64,000 nt of DNA from Xanthomarina spongicola (GCF_003148645.1 NZ_QGGP01000002.1:105285-169284); one strand, 5' to 3'; shown: positions 17,774 through 28,754, counted from the first letter of the stretch. Numbers and translations: made by a program. Notes: generated by a model from the sequence alone, not told the origin.

Positions 17774-18445
17774 TTAGTGTTTTACTTCACTACAATCTGT
17801 ATTGTAATAATCAACAACTTTTTTAATATCTTCTTTTCTAAAGCCTTTTTCGCCATCTTTAATTTTTGTTGCTAATTCGGTGCAATCTGAAAAGTAATCA
17901 CTCCCTTGGGTTTTAAAACTATCTGCTATTGTTACAAATGATACGGAAGTGTCTTTATTACCTAGAATAGTTACGAAAGTTTCATTATCTCTTTTAACAC
18001 CATAGATAGTGATTGTTTTTCTAGTTCCTACAGGAATTGGCGTTGTAGCAAAAGAACTATTATTTGAAGGTACCCAAATCACTGAATAATTTCCGTATTT
18101 ACTTAATTTGTATAAATTAACCTTCCCTTTTTTTACAAGATCAAAGACTTGAAAGTTTTTATCATTTTTACCAGTTGGAAATACATAGGCCATTCTGGGT
18201 TTAATATCTTTACGTTTAGAACGAGGGTTTATATAACCTGATATTGAATCTAACTTTTCGTATTCAATTTTTTCTTTCTTACCATCCTTTTGTTCTTGAA
18301 ACTTAATTTCCTTTTTCTTAAATGTAACATAGCCAGTTTGAGAAGTTCCGTCCTTATAAAATAAAACAGATTTTGTTTGTGCGAAACATTGAACATTATA
18401 AGTAATTAGTGCTGAAACTAGGGCTATTTTTAATAAACTATACAT
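17774..18445 (-). CDS. Hypothetical secreted protein
   Basis: 223 residues, family not recognised. The N-terminus has a Sec signal (ALVSALITYNVQCFAQ, cleavage after AQ). The mature part opens with a short beta-rich module (VLFYKDGTSQTGYVTFKKKE), the look of a small SH3-like or Sm-like barrel, then a basic linker and a helical C-terminus with two cysteines (CTEL and NTDC) that could form a disulfide. Stand-alone on the minus strand with 190 bp of AT-rich DNA upstream. Function unknown. Confidence 0.68.
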   Translation of the reverse strand: MYSLLKIALVSALITYNVQCFAQTKSVLFYKDGTSQTGYVTFKKKEIKFQEQKDGKKEKIEYEKLDSISGYINPRSKRKDIKPRMAYVFPTGKNDKNFQVFDLVKKGKVNLYKLSKYGNYSVIWVPSNNSSFATTPIPVGTRKTITIYGVKRDNETFVTILGNKDTSVSFVTIADSFKTQGSDYFSDCTELATKIKDGEKGFRKEDIKKVVDYYNTDCSEVKH

Positions 18446-18636
18446 CTATATTTTTTTTTAAATATATTAATTTAAACCGTCATTAATAAATTCAATATTA
18501 TTGTTTTTTTATAGTTATTAAAAATATATACTTAGTGTTCTGGTTTACTTCTAGTTATAATTATATTGTTATTATTTAAACTCAGTAACTGAGTAAATAT
18601 TTGTTAAAATATAATACCTTAAGTTTTTGAAATAGA

Positions 18637-21468
18637 TTAATACCAACGTCTGCTAAATAAACCAAAGAGGGTTTTAAAATCTAGAGTGACCACAAAACGA
18701 ATTTTTTCTGCATATTGAGATTGAGCAATTTCCCAACCTAAATTGGAATACACTGGAAAATAAAGCTCAAAATAATCTGGAATTAAACTGACACGAATAC
18801 CAGTGTCATAAACAAATTGTGCTTCTTGACCATGATTTTTTAAGAGACCAATATCTCCATAACCAAGTATGTATTTCCAAATGGTGGTACTACCATTGAT
18901 TGTGCCTATCCACTCGTTAGCATAAGGTGTATCGAGTTTTGATTTGAAACCACCTTCGGCAATAATTATTTGCTGACTAAAAAGGCCTGTGTCTTCAGAT
19001 CTACCATAATAGTTATAATCGAATAAATAATCTGTAGGTCTATCTAATGCAAAACTAAAGTAGTCTGATGTTTTATAGCTGTCGTTATACAAAAAAGCAC
19101 CAGCAAACAACCTAAGGTTATATTGTCTGCTTTTTTCGGTTAGTTTTCTATACTCAAAATTAAAAGCCACCTTACCAAAATCTTTTGAGAACTGCACATC
19201 TGTAAACCAAGAGATATAGTCTTCTAAGCCTTTGTTAATGTTATTGTATCTTAAATCTAACACACTATAATTAGGTTCTGTATCGTCTGCATCTAAGCCA
19301 AGGTCTTGATCTCTATTAATGTCAACATATCGCATGCTAACGTATTGTTTTTTATTTGACATCAAATTTTCTTTATCTCTAAATAATAAAGATACTCCAG
19401 GAGTTAATTTTCTAACAAACAGATCTTCGGCATAACTTGAATAACTTGCAGAAATACCATAATTGATACTAAATAAATTAATATCATTATTCTCAATATA
19501 TTGATTGTAATTAAGTGTGATTCCTCCAGTTAATGAATTGGATCTTGTTCCATATTGAGGTGATACTTTATAATAAAACCTTTTCTTTAAAATCGTTTTA
19601 TTATAGGCTTTAACACCAAGTACAATACCATCGTAAATGTTATCGAATTCTATAATTGGCATAAAAAACACTTGATTGTAAGAAGGGTCTTCTATATCCT
19701 TGAAAAGTCTAAATTGAATAGGTCTATTTAAAAGAGAATTTGTTAAAGACTTTGTGTTATCTCTTTGATTAAATTCAGGAACTATTAAATCGTGATTTAA
19801 AACTACTTTAGTGCCATCTTCTTTTGGAATGGTAACGGTTTTAGTGTCTGTTATATTTTCTAGCCAAATTTTAGAAACAACAGTATCTTTATTTAGCACA
19901 AACAACGATATTGGCACATTGGTTTGTGTTTTGTTTTGAATTGTCAATTTTACAGAATCTCTAGATTCTTCAACATCTGTAATGGTAAAATCTATTCGTT
20001 TTTTTGTGTTTAGATAATCTGTAAAGAACCAATTTAAATCTTTACTAGTATTTGCTTGAAGTATGGTTTCAAAGTCTTTTGTTGTTGTTTCTTTTAGCGC
20101 ATATGTAGAAATATATTCTTTAATTGAATTTTCTAATACATCTTTATTTATATAGTTGTCCACATAACGTAATCCAACACCAGCTTTGTATTTGTTCGCT
20201 ATATTTTTATTAAATTTTAATAACGAATCTTTTTCCATGCTAAGAGGTTGGTCTAAATTTTCTCTAGCCATGTGCATGTATAGAAAGGCATATTGATCGT
20301 TAAAGTCTAGTTGTGTTGCATGAAAAGAGCGAATTCCCCAAATTCTAGATAAACTTCCTGCTAGTTTCATATCTGGATAGAATTCTTCAACATATTTCAT
20401 TAAATAATATGTTTGCAAGCCATCAATAATCCATTGGTCTTTTCTTGGGTTTGTTATAATAATATTATCTAAGTAGTTATTTAAGGCTGTCTTTAAAATT
20501 TTAAGCTCGTATTGAAATTTATCTGGAAACGGACGAATAAAATTTGGTAAAAGATTCAAACCATAAATGGGATTTTTTCTATAATCGATGCTTGTTATCA
20601 AGAGTTTTTCATGAGGATAAGGACCTAAGTTCTTGGTTAAGTATTCTGAAATTTGATCTGTAATAACAAGGTTGTCAATCATGCTCAGATTCTCATCGTC
20701 TATGTTTGAAACCATAGTAAAATAATCTGTTTGTACTTGATTGAAAGCTTTAGTTTTGTTTAAAAATAGTTTGCTGTTAACTCTATCTTTACCTTCTAGG
20801 ATTACTGTTAGAATACTATCTTTTTGAGAGATATCTTTTTGGTCTAATTCTGAAGTTACATGATAGGTATTCGGAAACTGAAGCTCGAAAGATAAGTCTG
20901 CTACAGGAATAAACAAATCGTCTAAATTCTTATTACTTGCATATTGCCATTCGCCATTATAAACAGCAGGAGTCATATACCAATAGCGTAAATTAAATTC
21001 TCCTTGAGATGTGATTCCGTAACGTGTAAATTTATCACTTGGAACTTGAACAATATAGTTTAAGTGAATGGTGTAACTTTCGTTTGGTTTTAGAGGCGAT
21101 TTAAGAGCTACTTTAACAACATCTATATGGTCTATTAATCTATCAAATTCAAGCTCTTGCTGGTTTTGTTTGATAGAGGTTATTACGGAATAGCCTCTAT
21201 CATCATTTTTAGCAAAATGAAAATCGGTATTATATTCCTCTGCAAAACGTTTTGCTAATGGTGTTGTTTTGGTAGCAAAACTTTGATTCCAATCGTTTAG
21301 ATAGATAGTGTCTAAAGTGGCTTCAGAATTATTGAAATAAGTAATAGTTTGAGCAATTTTTATCTGTTTTTTTTCAGCATCAAAGTTTGCCTTTAAATCA
21401 ATTTTATTTTGACTTAAAAGAAGTATTGGCAATAAAATAAAAAGACTACTTAAAAAACTTAATTTCAA
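18637..21468 (-). CDS. Outer-membrane protein with degenerate M1 (gluzincin) aminopeptidase-like N-terminal half
   Basis: 943 residues with a Sec signal (PILLLSQ). Residues 25-560 follow the M1 aminopeptidase layout: an N-terminal beta domain with LNYIVQVPSD and YWYMTP, then the catalytic-like region. Where HExxH is expected the sequence reads QYELKILKT (319-327), and where the third ligand (NEGFATY) is expected it reads IDGLQTYY (348-355). All zinc ligands appear lost, so it is probably not an active protease. Residues about 580-943 have alternating aromatic/polar strands and end in FSRRWY, as outer-membrane barrels do. The TTG start overlaps the stop of the upstream T9SS gene by 4 bp, indicating coupling. 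Confidence 0.85.
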   Translation of the reverse strand: MKLSFLSSLFILLPILLLSQNKIDLKANFDAEKKQIKIAQTITYFNNSEATLDTIYLNDWNQSFATKTTPLAKRFAEEYNTDFHFAKNDDRGYSVITSIKQNQQELEFDRLIDHIDVVKVALKSPLKPNESYTIHLNYIVQVPSDKFTRYGITSQGEFNLRYWYMTPAVYNGEWQYASNKNLDDLFIPVADLSFELQFPNTYHVTSELDQKDISQKDSILTVILEGKDRVNSKLFLNKTKAFNQVQTDYFTMVSNIDDENLSMIDNLVITDQISEYLTKNLGPYPHEKLLITSIDYRKNPIYGLNLLPNFIRPFPDKFQYELKILKTALNNYLDNIIITNPRKDQWIIDGLQTYYLMKYVEEFYPDMKLAGSLSRIWGIRSFHATQLDFNDQYAFLYMHMARENLDQPLSMEKDSLLKFNKNIANKYKAGVGLRYVDNYINKDVLENSIKEYISTYALKETTTKDFETILQANTSKDLNWFFTDYLNTKKRIDFTITDVEESRDSVKLTIQNKTQTNVPISLFVLNKDTVVSKIWLENITDTKTVTIPKEDGTKVVLNHDLIVPEFNQRDNTKSLTNSLLNRPIQFRLFKDIEDPSYNQVFFMPIIEFDNIYDGIVLGVKAYNKTILKKRFYYKVSPQYGTRSNSLTGGITLNYNQYIENNDINLFSINYGISASYSSYAEDLFVRKLTPGVSLLFRDKENLMSNKKQYVSMRYVDINRDQDLGLDADDTEPNYSVLDLRYNNINKGLEDYISWFTDVQFSKDFGKVAFNFEYRKLTEKSRQYNLRLFAGAFLYNDSYKTSDYFSFALDRPTDYLFDYNYYGRSEDTGLFSQQIIIAEGGFKSKLDTPYANEWIGTINGSTTIWKYILGYGDIGLLKNHGQEAQFVYDTGIRVSLIPDYFELYFPVYSNLGWEIAQSQYAEKIRFVVTLDFKTLFGLFSRRWY

Positions 21469-22733
21469 TTTGATTTAATAAATTTTAAAGGTTTAACATT
21501 TGTGTTTGACATTGTTATATAATACAAGCCATTATTTAAATTAGAAACATCAATACTTATTGTTTTTGACGCGTCTAAAGGGACTGTTTTTACTACTTGT
21601 CCTAAAGTATTAAAAATATTAAGTTTTTTTGTTTGGTAAGATTGATTGTTAATTCTAACTTCTAGAGTGTTTTCAATAAGATTCGTGCCAATAATTTGAA
21701 AACTTTCTATGTTATATGTTTGTATATTTAATAAGGCTTCGTTTGTTTCTAATTGCAAGGTTACTGGAAGATGATCGCTAAAATAGTATAGTGCTTCTCT
21801 AATTTCAGATGAAAAATCTGATCCAGAACATTCAATATCTTTTATTTCATTATTGTAACAACTAATGTTACCATTATTACCATACACTTGATATGAAGAA
21901 TCTGCATAGTATAAGTCTGCATTCGATAGCATATTAGTTGATGTTAAAATAAAATCAAATCTATCGTCAAAACCACCAATAGAACCTCCCAAACCTGTTT
22001 GTGTTCGGGTAGATTGTGTAAATACATCTATATAATTTGTGTTATTATGCCAACTACCAACTTTATTGGCAGGATCTGTAAATACTATGTTATTAGTATT
22101 GTCTAATAATTCTTGAAAAGCAGGCTCAGAACTAGTATATACATTTAAATCTCCAGCCAGCATGATATAGCTGTTAGAAGGAAACGTGTTTAAATATGTT
22201 GTTAAATCTTGAACCATTTCTAATCTTAATGCTTGGTTGTCTGTACCACTTGATGCTTTTAAGTGGCAGACAATGACATCTAAATATACAGGATTACTGT
22301 CTTGGTTGACAGAATTTAACTTTAATTTATAATGATTGAAATCGCGATATATAGTTGTAACAACATCCTGACTTTCTAAAATGAATTTTGAACTGTTATA
22401 ATAAATCAAATTCTGAAGATCGTTTTGGTTGCCCAGGTTGTCATCAGACGTATTTAATGTAAACACAGCACTTCTAAAATCTTCACTAACTCTATTTTGT
22501 AATACTTGTAAAACAGTATTGGCACCAGACACATTATTTAATTCGCAAACTGTTAAAATATCTGGTTGGTAATTATCTAATATATTATCTAAATACTGTA
22601 TTCTATCAGGCACATTGGTTTCTAAGGGAAAATTCAACAAATTGTAAAACATCACCTTAAAGCTTTCTTGTGCAAACAAGCCATTGGTTATCAGGACGCA
22701 AAGCATCGATACAATTTGTATTTTCTTTTTCAT
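21465..22733 (-). CDS. T9SS-exported endonuclease/exonuclease/phosphatase family protein
   Basis: 422 residues. A Sec signal (MLCVLITNGLFAQ) precedes an endonuclease/exonuclease/phosphatase fold: MFYNLLNFP, DILTVCELNN (metal-binding Glu), VIVCHLKASSG (catalytic His), LAGDLNVYTSSE (Asp-x-Asn) and the final SDHLPVTLQL (Asp-His). All key residues are kept, so it should be active, for example on extracellular DNA or phosphate esters. Residues about 345-422 form a type A T9SS sorting domain (LEVRINN, IFNTLGQVVK, LNNGLYYITM). It is translationally coupled to the downstream M1-like protein. Confidence 0.92.
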   Translation of the reverse strand: MKKKIQIVSMLCVLITNGLFAQESFKVMFYNLLNFPLETNVPDRIQYLDNILDNYQPDILTVCELNNVSGANTVLQVLQNRVSEDFRSAVFTLNTSDDNLGNQNDLQNLIYYNSSKFILESQDVVTTIYRDFNHYKLKLNSVNQDSNPVYLDVIVCHLKASSGTDNQALRLEMVQDLTTYLNTFPSNSYIMLAGDLNVYTSSEPAFQELLDNTNNIVFTDPANKVGSWHNNTNYIDVFTQSTRTQTGLGGSIGGFDDRFDFILTSTNMLSNADLYYADSSYQVYGNNGNISCYNNEIKDIECSGSDFSSEIREALYYFSDHLPVTLQLETNEALLNIQTYNIESFQIIGTNLIENTLEVRINNQSYQTKKLNIFNTLGQVVKTVPLDASKTISIDVSNLNNGLYYITMSNTNVKPLKFIKSN

Positions 22734-22758
22734 ATTATTCTTAGGGAATAATTTAATA

Positions 22759-23448
22759 TTAGAAGTTAGGACTTAATTCGTATTCTTTATAGAAACTATC
22801 TAAAATACTAATCACTTCATCAGGAGTGTCTACAACGTGAATTAAATCTAAGTCTTTTGCGCTAATATTATTAAATTGCTTTAAAAGAGTTGCTTTTACC
22901 CAATCCATTAATCCATCCCAAAATTCTGTTCCCACTAAAATAATTGGAAATTTCTCTATTTTGTTTGTTTGAATTAAGGTAATGGCTTCAAATAATTCGT
23001 CTAAAGTTCCAAATCCTCCAGGCATAACTACAAAACCTTGAGAGTATTTTACAAACATGACTTTTCTAACAAAGAAATAATCGAAATCCAGGCTTTTATC
23101 TGAATCGATATAAGGGTTGTCATGCTGTTCGAATGGTAATTCGATATTTAATCCAACTGATGTTCCTCCAGCTATATGTGCGCCTTTATTTCCAGCCTCC
23201 ATGATTCCTGGTCCACCACCTGTTATCACACCATAGCCATGATCGACAATTTTGGCTGCAACATCTTCAGCTAATTTATAATATTTATCATCTGGCTTGG
23301 TTCTAGCTGACCCAAAAATGGATACACAAGGCCCAATTTTACTTAGTTTTTCATAACCATTTACAAACTCTCCCATGATTTTAAAAATGGCCCATGAGTC
23401 GTTTGTTTTTATTTCATTCCAACGTTTATGATGTTGTTCTTCTCTCAT
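22759..23448 (-). CDS. LOG family protein (TIGR00730 Rossmann fold)
   Basis: 229 residues. SIFGSART, ITGGGPGIMEAGNKGA and the diagnostic PGGFGTLDELFEAIT identify the LOG (lysine-decarboxylase-like) family. Active members are phosphoribohydrolases that free cytokinin-type bases or other nucleobases from nucleoside 5'-monophosphates. The conserved Arg-less variant cannot be ruled out without alignment. In bacteria the physiological substrate is often AMP or a modified nucleotide. It lies 25 bp upstream of the T9SS nuclease-like gene on the same strand, so the three genes from here down to the M1-like gene may form one operon. Confidence 0.92.
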   Translation of the reverse strand: MREEQHHKRWNEIKTNDSWAIFKIMGEFVNGYEKLSKIGPCVSIFGSARTKPDDKYYKLAEDVAAKIVDHGYGVITGGGPGIMEAGNKGAHIAGGTSVGLNIELPFEQHDNPYIDSDKSLDFDYFFVRKVMFVKYSQGFVVMPGGFGTLDELFEAITLIQTNKIEKFPIILVGTEFWDGLMDWVKATLLKQFNNISAKDLDLIHVVDTPDEVISILDSFYKEYELSPNF

Positions 23449-23582
23449 CTATATATAATTTCTAATGTTTATATGAATTAAGCTTTACTAAACTCCTGTT
23501 GTTTTAGCTTAATCCAAAGGCAAATTTAAGAGAAATATAGACATTTTGGTTACTTTATTTAAATGATTTCAATAAAGCATAA

Positions 23583-23615
23583 AAAAAGACAAATCTGCTT
23601 AAGATTTGTCTTTTT
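23583..23615 (-). terminator. Rho-independent terminator after the 56-residue membrane protein gene
   Basis: Perfect inverted repeat AAAAAGACAAATCT / AGATTTGTCTTTTT with a 5-base loop, A/T tails on both sides. It lies 22 bp past the stop of the small minus-strand gene. Confidence 0.85.
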
Positions 23616-23637
23616 AATATTAAGATTGGATATTAAT

Positions 23638-23838
<201 letters not shown>

Positions 23839-23863
23839 TTAATGAATTAAAATGAGAACTACT

Positions 23864-26695
23864 TTATTTTAATTCTTTTTTAAGGAAATGCGCTGTATAA
23901 CTTTTTTTATGTTTTATAACTTCCTCTGGAGTTCCTTCAACAATAATTTCTCCACCATTTTTTCCACCTTCGTAACCAATATCGATAATATGGTCTACCA
24001 TTTTAATAACATCTAAATTATGCTCAATAATTAAAACCGTATTTCCTTTGTCTGCTAATTTGTTAAGGACAATCATAAGGACACGAATATCTTCAAAATG
24101 CAGGCCAGTTGTAGGTTCGTCTAAAATATAGAAAGTATTTCCAGTATCTCGTTTGCTCAATTCAGTAGCTAGTTTTATACGTTGTGCTTCACCACCAGAA
24201 AGTGTTGTGCTTTGTTGCCCTAAAGTAATATAACCAAGTCCAACATCTTTAATAGTTTTTAGTTTTTTATGAATTTTTGGAATGTGTTCAAAAAACGGAA
24301 CAGCTTCATTGATAGTCATATTTAAAACATCGCTAATAGATTTTCCTTTATAACGAATCTCTAGCGTTTCTCTATTAAAACGTTTCCCTTGACAAGTTTC
24401 GCATTCTACATACACATCTGGTAGGAAATTCATTTCTATAACTCGTAATCCACCACCTTGACAAGTTTCGCAACGACCACCTTTTACATTAAAACTAAAA
24501 CGTCCTGGTTTATAACCACGAATCATAGCTTCGGGAATTTTAGCATATAAACTACGTATTTCGCTAAAAGTTCCAGTATATGTGGCTGGATTTGATCTTG
24601 GAGTTCTACCAATTGGAGACTGATTGATATCTATAACTTTATCTATATGTTCTAAACCTTTAATGCTTTTGTATGGCATTGGTTTTTTTACACCATTAAA
24701 ATAGTGCGCATTCATAATAGGATAGAGGGTTTCGTTTATTAAAGTCGATTTTCCACTTCCTGAAACTCCAGTAACACCAATCATTTTTCCTAAAGGAAGT
24801 TTTACAGAAACATTTTTTAAGTTATTTCCTGTGCAACCTTTTAACTCTATATGTTTTCCGTTTCCTTTTCTTCGTGTTTTAGGGACTTCAATTTCTTTAG
24901 TTCCATTTAAATAATCTGCTGTTAAAGTATGATGAGTTTTCAGTTCGGCTGGTGTGCCTATACTAATTATTTCACCTCCATGTTTTCCAGCTTTAGGACC
25001 AATATCAATCACATAATCTGCATGTTCTATCATGTCTTTATCATGTTCAACAACAATAACCGAATTACCTATATCTCTTAAAGATACTAATGACTTAATT
25101 AGTTTTTCGTTATCTCTTTGGTGTAGCCCAATACTTGGTTCGTCTAAAATATAAAGCACGCCAACCAGTTGAGAGCCTATTTGTGTAGCTAATCTGATGC
25201 GTTGTGCTTCACCACCAGAAAGGGATTTAGAGCTTCGGTTTAAGGATAAATATTCCAACCCAACATCTAATAAAAATTGAAGTCTGGTTTTAATTTCTTT
25301 AATAACTTCTTCAGCAATTTTTAATTGTTTTTCTGAAAGATGATTTTCTAAATCGTTAAACCATTCAGCCAATTCAACAATATCTTTATTAGCTAAATCG
25401 GAAATATTCTTTTCATTTATTTTAAAGTATAAAGATTCTTGTCTTAATCGAGAGCCTTGACACTCGTCGCAAGTTACTTTATCCATATACTCTTTTGCCC
25501 AACGTTTTAACGATGTAGTTTCTGCTTGTTTATATTGACTTTCTATAAAGTTGGCTACTCCTTCAAATTCAATTTTATAATCTCTAGTTACTCCAAGAGT
25601 TTTACTTTCTACCGAAAACTTTTCGTTACCTCCATACAGAATAATCTGTTTAGCCTCATCTGGAATATCTTTATAAGAATCGTTTAAAGAGAAACTAAAT
25701 CGATGTGCTATTGTTTCAAACTGCTTGAAAATCCATGAGTTTTTTTGTGGACCATGTGGTGCTAATGCTCCAGCAGCTATTGATAATTTTTGGTTTGGAA
25801 TTATCTTGTTTTCGTTAACCTGATACAAAGAACCGATACCATTACATTTAGGACAAGCACCTTTTGGCGAATTGAATGAAAAGTTATTAGGTTCCGGATT
25901 TGGATAAGAAATACCAGAACTAGGACACATTAAATTCCTGCTAAAATATCTAGTTTTTTGTGTGTCTTGATCTAAAACCATGAGAACATCTTCTCCATGA
26001 TACATGGCTGTATTTATAGTTTCTGTAAGACGTTTATCGTTATCAACAGAGTCGTCTATTTTTAAACGATCGATTACAATTTCAATATCATGAGTTTTGT
26101 AACGATCTAGCTTCATGCCCTTAACAAGATCTTTAATTTCGCCATCTGCTCTTACTTTTACAAAACCTTGCTTGGCTATTTGTTCGAACAACTCTCTGTA
26201 ATGGCCCTTACGTGAACGAATAACTGGAGCTAGTATATTGATGCGCTTTCCTTTAAAACTTTCAATAATAAGTTCCTTAATCTGCTTGTCGTTATAACTC
26301 ACCATTTTTTCTCCAGAATTGTAGCTATAAGCATCACTAGCACGAGCAAAGAGAAGTCTTAAAAAATCGTAAATTTCTGTAATGGTACCAACGGTTGAAC
26401 GTGGCGATTTGCTAGTGGTTTTTTGTTCTATAGCAATTACTGGCGAAAGCCCATCAATTTTATCCACATCTGGACGTTCCAAACCACCTAAAAACTGTCT
26501 GGCATAAGCAGAAAAAGTTTCTATGTAGCGACGTTGTCCTTCAGCATAAATAGTATCGAAAGCCAAAGACGATTTTCCACTACCAGATAAACCAGTAATA
26601 ACAACCAGTTTTTCTCTAGGAATGGTAACATCTATATTTTTTAGATTATGGACGCGAGCTCCTTGAACCTCAATATTTTCTTCGAATGGACTCAT
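23864..26695 (-). CDS. uvrA: Excinuclease ABC subunit A
   Basis: 943 residues from the ATG at 26695. UvrA is the damage-sensing ATPase of nucleotide excision repair. Both ABC halves are intact: Walker [10 protein letters not shown] near the N-terminus and GVSGSGKST in the second half, two LSGGEAQRI signatures, and Walker B LYILDEPS and FYILDEPT. Zinc-finger pairs [20 protein letters not shown] and CETCQGKR are all present. The frame is open for 38 more codons upstream, but the start at 26695 ([13 protein letters not shown]) matches the family and lies 17 bp after a TACCTTTG promoter box, so the longer form would begin upstream of the promoter. Confidence 0.97.
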   Translation of the reverse strand: MSPFEENIEVQGARVHNLKNIDVTIPREKLVVITGLSGSGKSSLAFDTIYAEGQRRYIETFSAYARQFLGGLERPDVDKIDGLSPVIAIEQKTTSKSPRSTVGTITEIYDFLRLLFARASDAYSYNSGEKMVSYNDKQIKELIIESFKGKRINILAPVIRSRKGHYRELFEQIAKQGFVKVRADGEIKDLVKGMKLDRYKTHDIEIVIDRLKIDDSVDNDKRLTETINTAMYHGEDVLMVLDQDTQKTRYFSRNLMCPSSGISYPNPEPNNFSFNSPKGACPKCNGIGSLYQVNENKIIPNQKLSIAAGALAPHGPQKNSWIFKQFETIAHRFSFSLNDSYKDIPDEAKQIILYGGNEKFSVESKTLGVTRDYKIEFEGVANFIESQYKQAETTSLKRWAKEYMDKVTCDECQGSRLRQESLYFKINEKNISDLANKDIVELAEWFNDLENHLSEKQLKIAEEVIKEIKTRLQFLLDVGLEYLSLNRSSKSLSGGEAQRIRLATQIGSQLVGVLYILDEPSIGLHQRDNEKLIKSLVSLRDIGNSVIVVEHDKDMIEHADYVIDIGPKAGKHGGEIISIGTPAELKTHHTLTADYLNGTKEIEVPKTRRKGNGKHIELKGCTGNNLKNVSVKLPLGKMIGVTGVSGSGKSTLINETLYPIMNAHYFNGVKKPMPYKSIKGLEHIDKVIDINQSPIGRTPRSNPATYTGTFSEIRSLYAKIPEAMIRGYKPGRFSFNVKGGRCETCQGGGLRVIEMNFLPDVYVECETCQGKRFNRETLEIRYKGKSISDVLNMTINEAVPFFEHIPKIHKKLKTIKDVGLGYITLGQQSTTLSGGEAQRIKLATELSKRDTGNTFYILDEPTTGLHFEDIRVLMIVLNKLADKGNTVLIIEHNLDVIKMVDHIIDIGYEGGKNGGEIIVEGTPEEVIKHKKSYTAHFLKKELK

Positions 26696-26711
26696 AAAAT
26701 TAGCAAAGTTG

Positions 26712-26719
26712 CAAAGGTA
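26712..26719 (-). promoter_or_regulatory. Promoter -7 box of uvrA
   Basis: TACCTTTG on the minus strand fits TAnnTTTG exactly. It lies 16 bp ahead of the chosen uvrA ATG and supports that start; no clear TTG element is seen at the matching upstream spacing. Confidence 0.5.
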
Positions 26720-26888
26720 CAGATTCTGCATTGAATAATGAAGGGAAGTTTGTTTGGAGTATATAGAATTATGATAAGCCACTAGTGAATATGTTTTATT
26801 GTTAGACAAAATGTAACAAAACGTAAAATAACACTTTATAAAAAAATCTAATTAAAGTATATTCGCATCCTATTTTAAGACGATAATT

Positions 26889-28754
26889 ATGGAAATCAAT
26901 AAAATACTGAATTATATTAAAGATACTCTGGAAAACATGCCAAGTAGCTGGTTAAATCTAACAACCCATCGATTAGATATTTATGATGAATCCTTGGCTA
27001 AAACGCAATTTTTAAATCAGTTTGAAAGCCTATTTAATGACAATAATTCTGATGAATTAGCACTTAATGAATTACCAACAGCTTACGACTATATTCGTTT
27101 AGGCCATCCATTATCTTGTGTTTTAGAATGGGCTATTGCTAAATTACATGGTTTAAATCCAGAAAATGTCATTAGTTTTTCATCACAGACGGTTCCCATC
27201 TTAGCCATTCTTAGGAAAAATTTATTAGAAAATAAAAACACCCAAATTCTATATTCTAGAGAATTACCTGATTGTTTTGATGCAGAGGTCTTAAAACATG
27301 TTTATGGGTATCATTTTGAATTAAAACAAATTGAAAAGGTTACAGATGTTTCGTCGTTTAAAGGCAGTACCATTTTTATTTCACAACAAGATGATATTTC
27401 TAATTTTGATCTTAGCTCAAATATTGATTTCTATATTAACCTTTACCATGTCAAAGGGCAGGCGGGCTCTCAATTGGGTAGTGTTTTATTAGTCAATGGC
27501 AAGGAAAACGAAAATTATATTCCAGAAATTCAACATGTAAGAAGAAGAGAGACCATTGCCATGACGCCTGCCAATTGTCTTGTTGCCTTAAAATCGCTAG
27601 TATATGATGCTTTTATTTCTACTCAAAAAAGTAATGTCGAAGCAAATAAAACACAAGTTTTAGATTCCATTAAAGATATTACCAATACAACTGGAAAACC
27701 ACTTGTTGGTTCTAGTGGACTATCAATTCAGTATGCTATTATGATGGGACTCATTCATGATGCCATAGAAAAACACAAAGGAAAAGCTATAAAATTTATT
27801 GTTCCTCCAAATTGTTATGGTGGCACAAACGACCAAGCAAGACGCGTTGCTGCTAGCATTGATTTTGTTGAAGTTGTCGATTTACCAGTTGATGGTGATA
27901 ATGACATGGTTCAAAGTATCAATACTGTTCTAGATAAAATAGCTAAAGAAGATGCAATCCCTTACATCATCGCTGAAATTCCAACAAATCCTAGAGTAGA
28001 GGTTCCAGATTTAATTCAGTTAAAGGCTGTTTTAAGTAAAGAACGTAAAACTGCGACTGGTAAATTGGCGATCGATCCTGTTTTTATTTTAGATCAAACC
28101 TTTTGTCCTAATTTTCATTTTCTAGGTGAAGGAGATATCCTCTCAACAATGAGAGCTATTTCTTATGCAAGTGGATCTAAATTTCCAAGTGGTGGATTAT
28201 GTACTTCAGGATACGTTGTAGGAAATAAAAAAACGGATGCTTTGATGGAAAAGATAGAAACACATCTATTACTTTGCGATAACGAGGCTACCAATCTACA
28301 ATATGATATTTTAGCCAAACAATTGCCTTCAATGAATCAAAGAATCATTGATGCTTATAAGAACACACGTGAGTTTGTAAACTTTATCGAGGAAACTTTA
28401 CCAACTGCAAAAATAAATTTTGTTTCAGAAGATTTGGCAAAACAAGGATTTACTCCATCTGTGTTTTCACTAGACCTTCCTACTAAAGGAAATACTGCAG
28501 AAGAAAAAGAAGCTCATAAAAGAGATTTGAATCTGAAATTAATCAAATTAATGATTACAAAAATTCCTAATGAAAGTAAATTCTGCGTAAGTTATGGGCA
28601 GTTAAAAGGCTGTTATTGGACCATTCCTGCAACATCTACTCAAGGGACAACTAAAGAAGGTGACAAAGATTATATTGTTCGTGTAGCACTTTCTCCTAAT
28701 ATGAATCTAGAACTTCATAAAAAAGTCTTTTTAGATTTTGTTGGAAAAATTTGA
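26889..28754 (+). CDS. Large PLP-dependent Cys/Met-metabolism-type enzyme with extra N-terminal domain
   Basis: 621 residues, against about 380-430 for cystathionine gamma-synthase-like enzymes. The second half carries the family set: CYGGT (Y310), EIPTNPR, ILDQTF with the PLP-ring Asp (D402), and SYASGSKFPSGG with the likely Schiff-base lysine (K431). The first 250 residues look like a second, degenerate copy of the same fold: NLYHVKGQAGSQLGSVLLVN (K189) resembles the lysine loop and is followed by ETIAMTPANCLVALKSL, like the segment after that loop. Reaction unknown; gamma-elimination or replacement on a sulfur amino acid is the family norm. Single gene, divergent from uvrA. Confidence 0.85.
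   Translation: MEINKILNYIKDTLENMPSSWLNLTTHRLDIYDESLAKTQFLNQFESLFNDNNSDELALNELPTAYDYIRLGHPLSCVLEWAIAKLHGLNPENVISFSSQTVPILAILRKNLLENKNTQILYSRELPDCFDAEVLKHVYGYHFELKQIEKVTDVSSFKGSTIFISQQDDISNFDLSSNIDFYINLYHVKGQAGSQLGSVLLVNGKENENYIPEIQHVRRRETIAMTPANCLVALKSLVYDAFISTQKSNVEANKTQVLDSIKDITNTTGKPLVGSSGLSIQYAIMMGLIHDAIEKHKGKAIKFIVPPNCYGGTNDQARRVAASIDFVEVVDLPVDGDNDMVQSINTVLDKIAKEDAIPYIIAEIPTNPRVEVPDLIQLKAVLSKERKTATGKLAIDPVFILDQTFCPNFHFLGEGDILSTMRAISYASGSKFPSGGLCTSGYVVGNKKTDALMEKIETHLLLCDNEATNLQYDILAKQLPSMNQRIIDAYKNTREFVNFIEETLPTAKINFVSEDLAKQGFTPSVFSLDLPTKGNTAEEKEAHKRDLNLKLIKLMITKIPNESKFCVSYGQLKGCYWTIPATSTQGTTKEGDKDYIVRVALSPNMNLELHKKVFLDFVGKI

Noticed and set aside
18580..18594. Palindrome ACTCAG-TAA-CTGAGT
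   Set aside because: Short, single copy and without a T-run or a regulator nearby; could be chance in AT-rich DNA.
26696..26809. 38-codon N-terminal extension of uvrA
   Set aside because: The extra residues do not look like UvrA and lie over and upstream of the TACCTTTG promoter box; the family start is at 26695.
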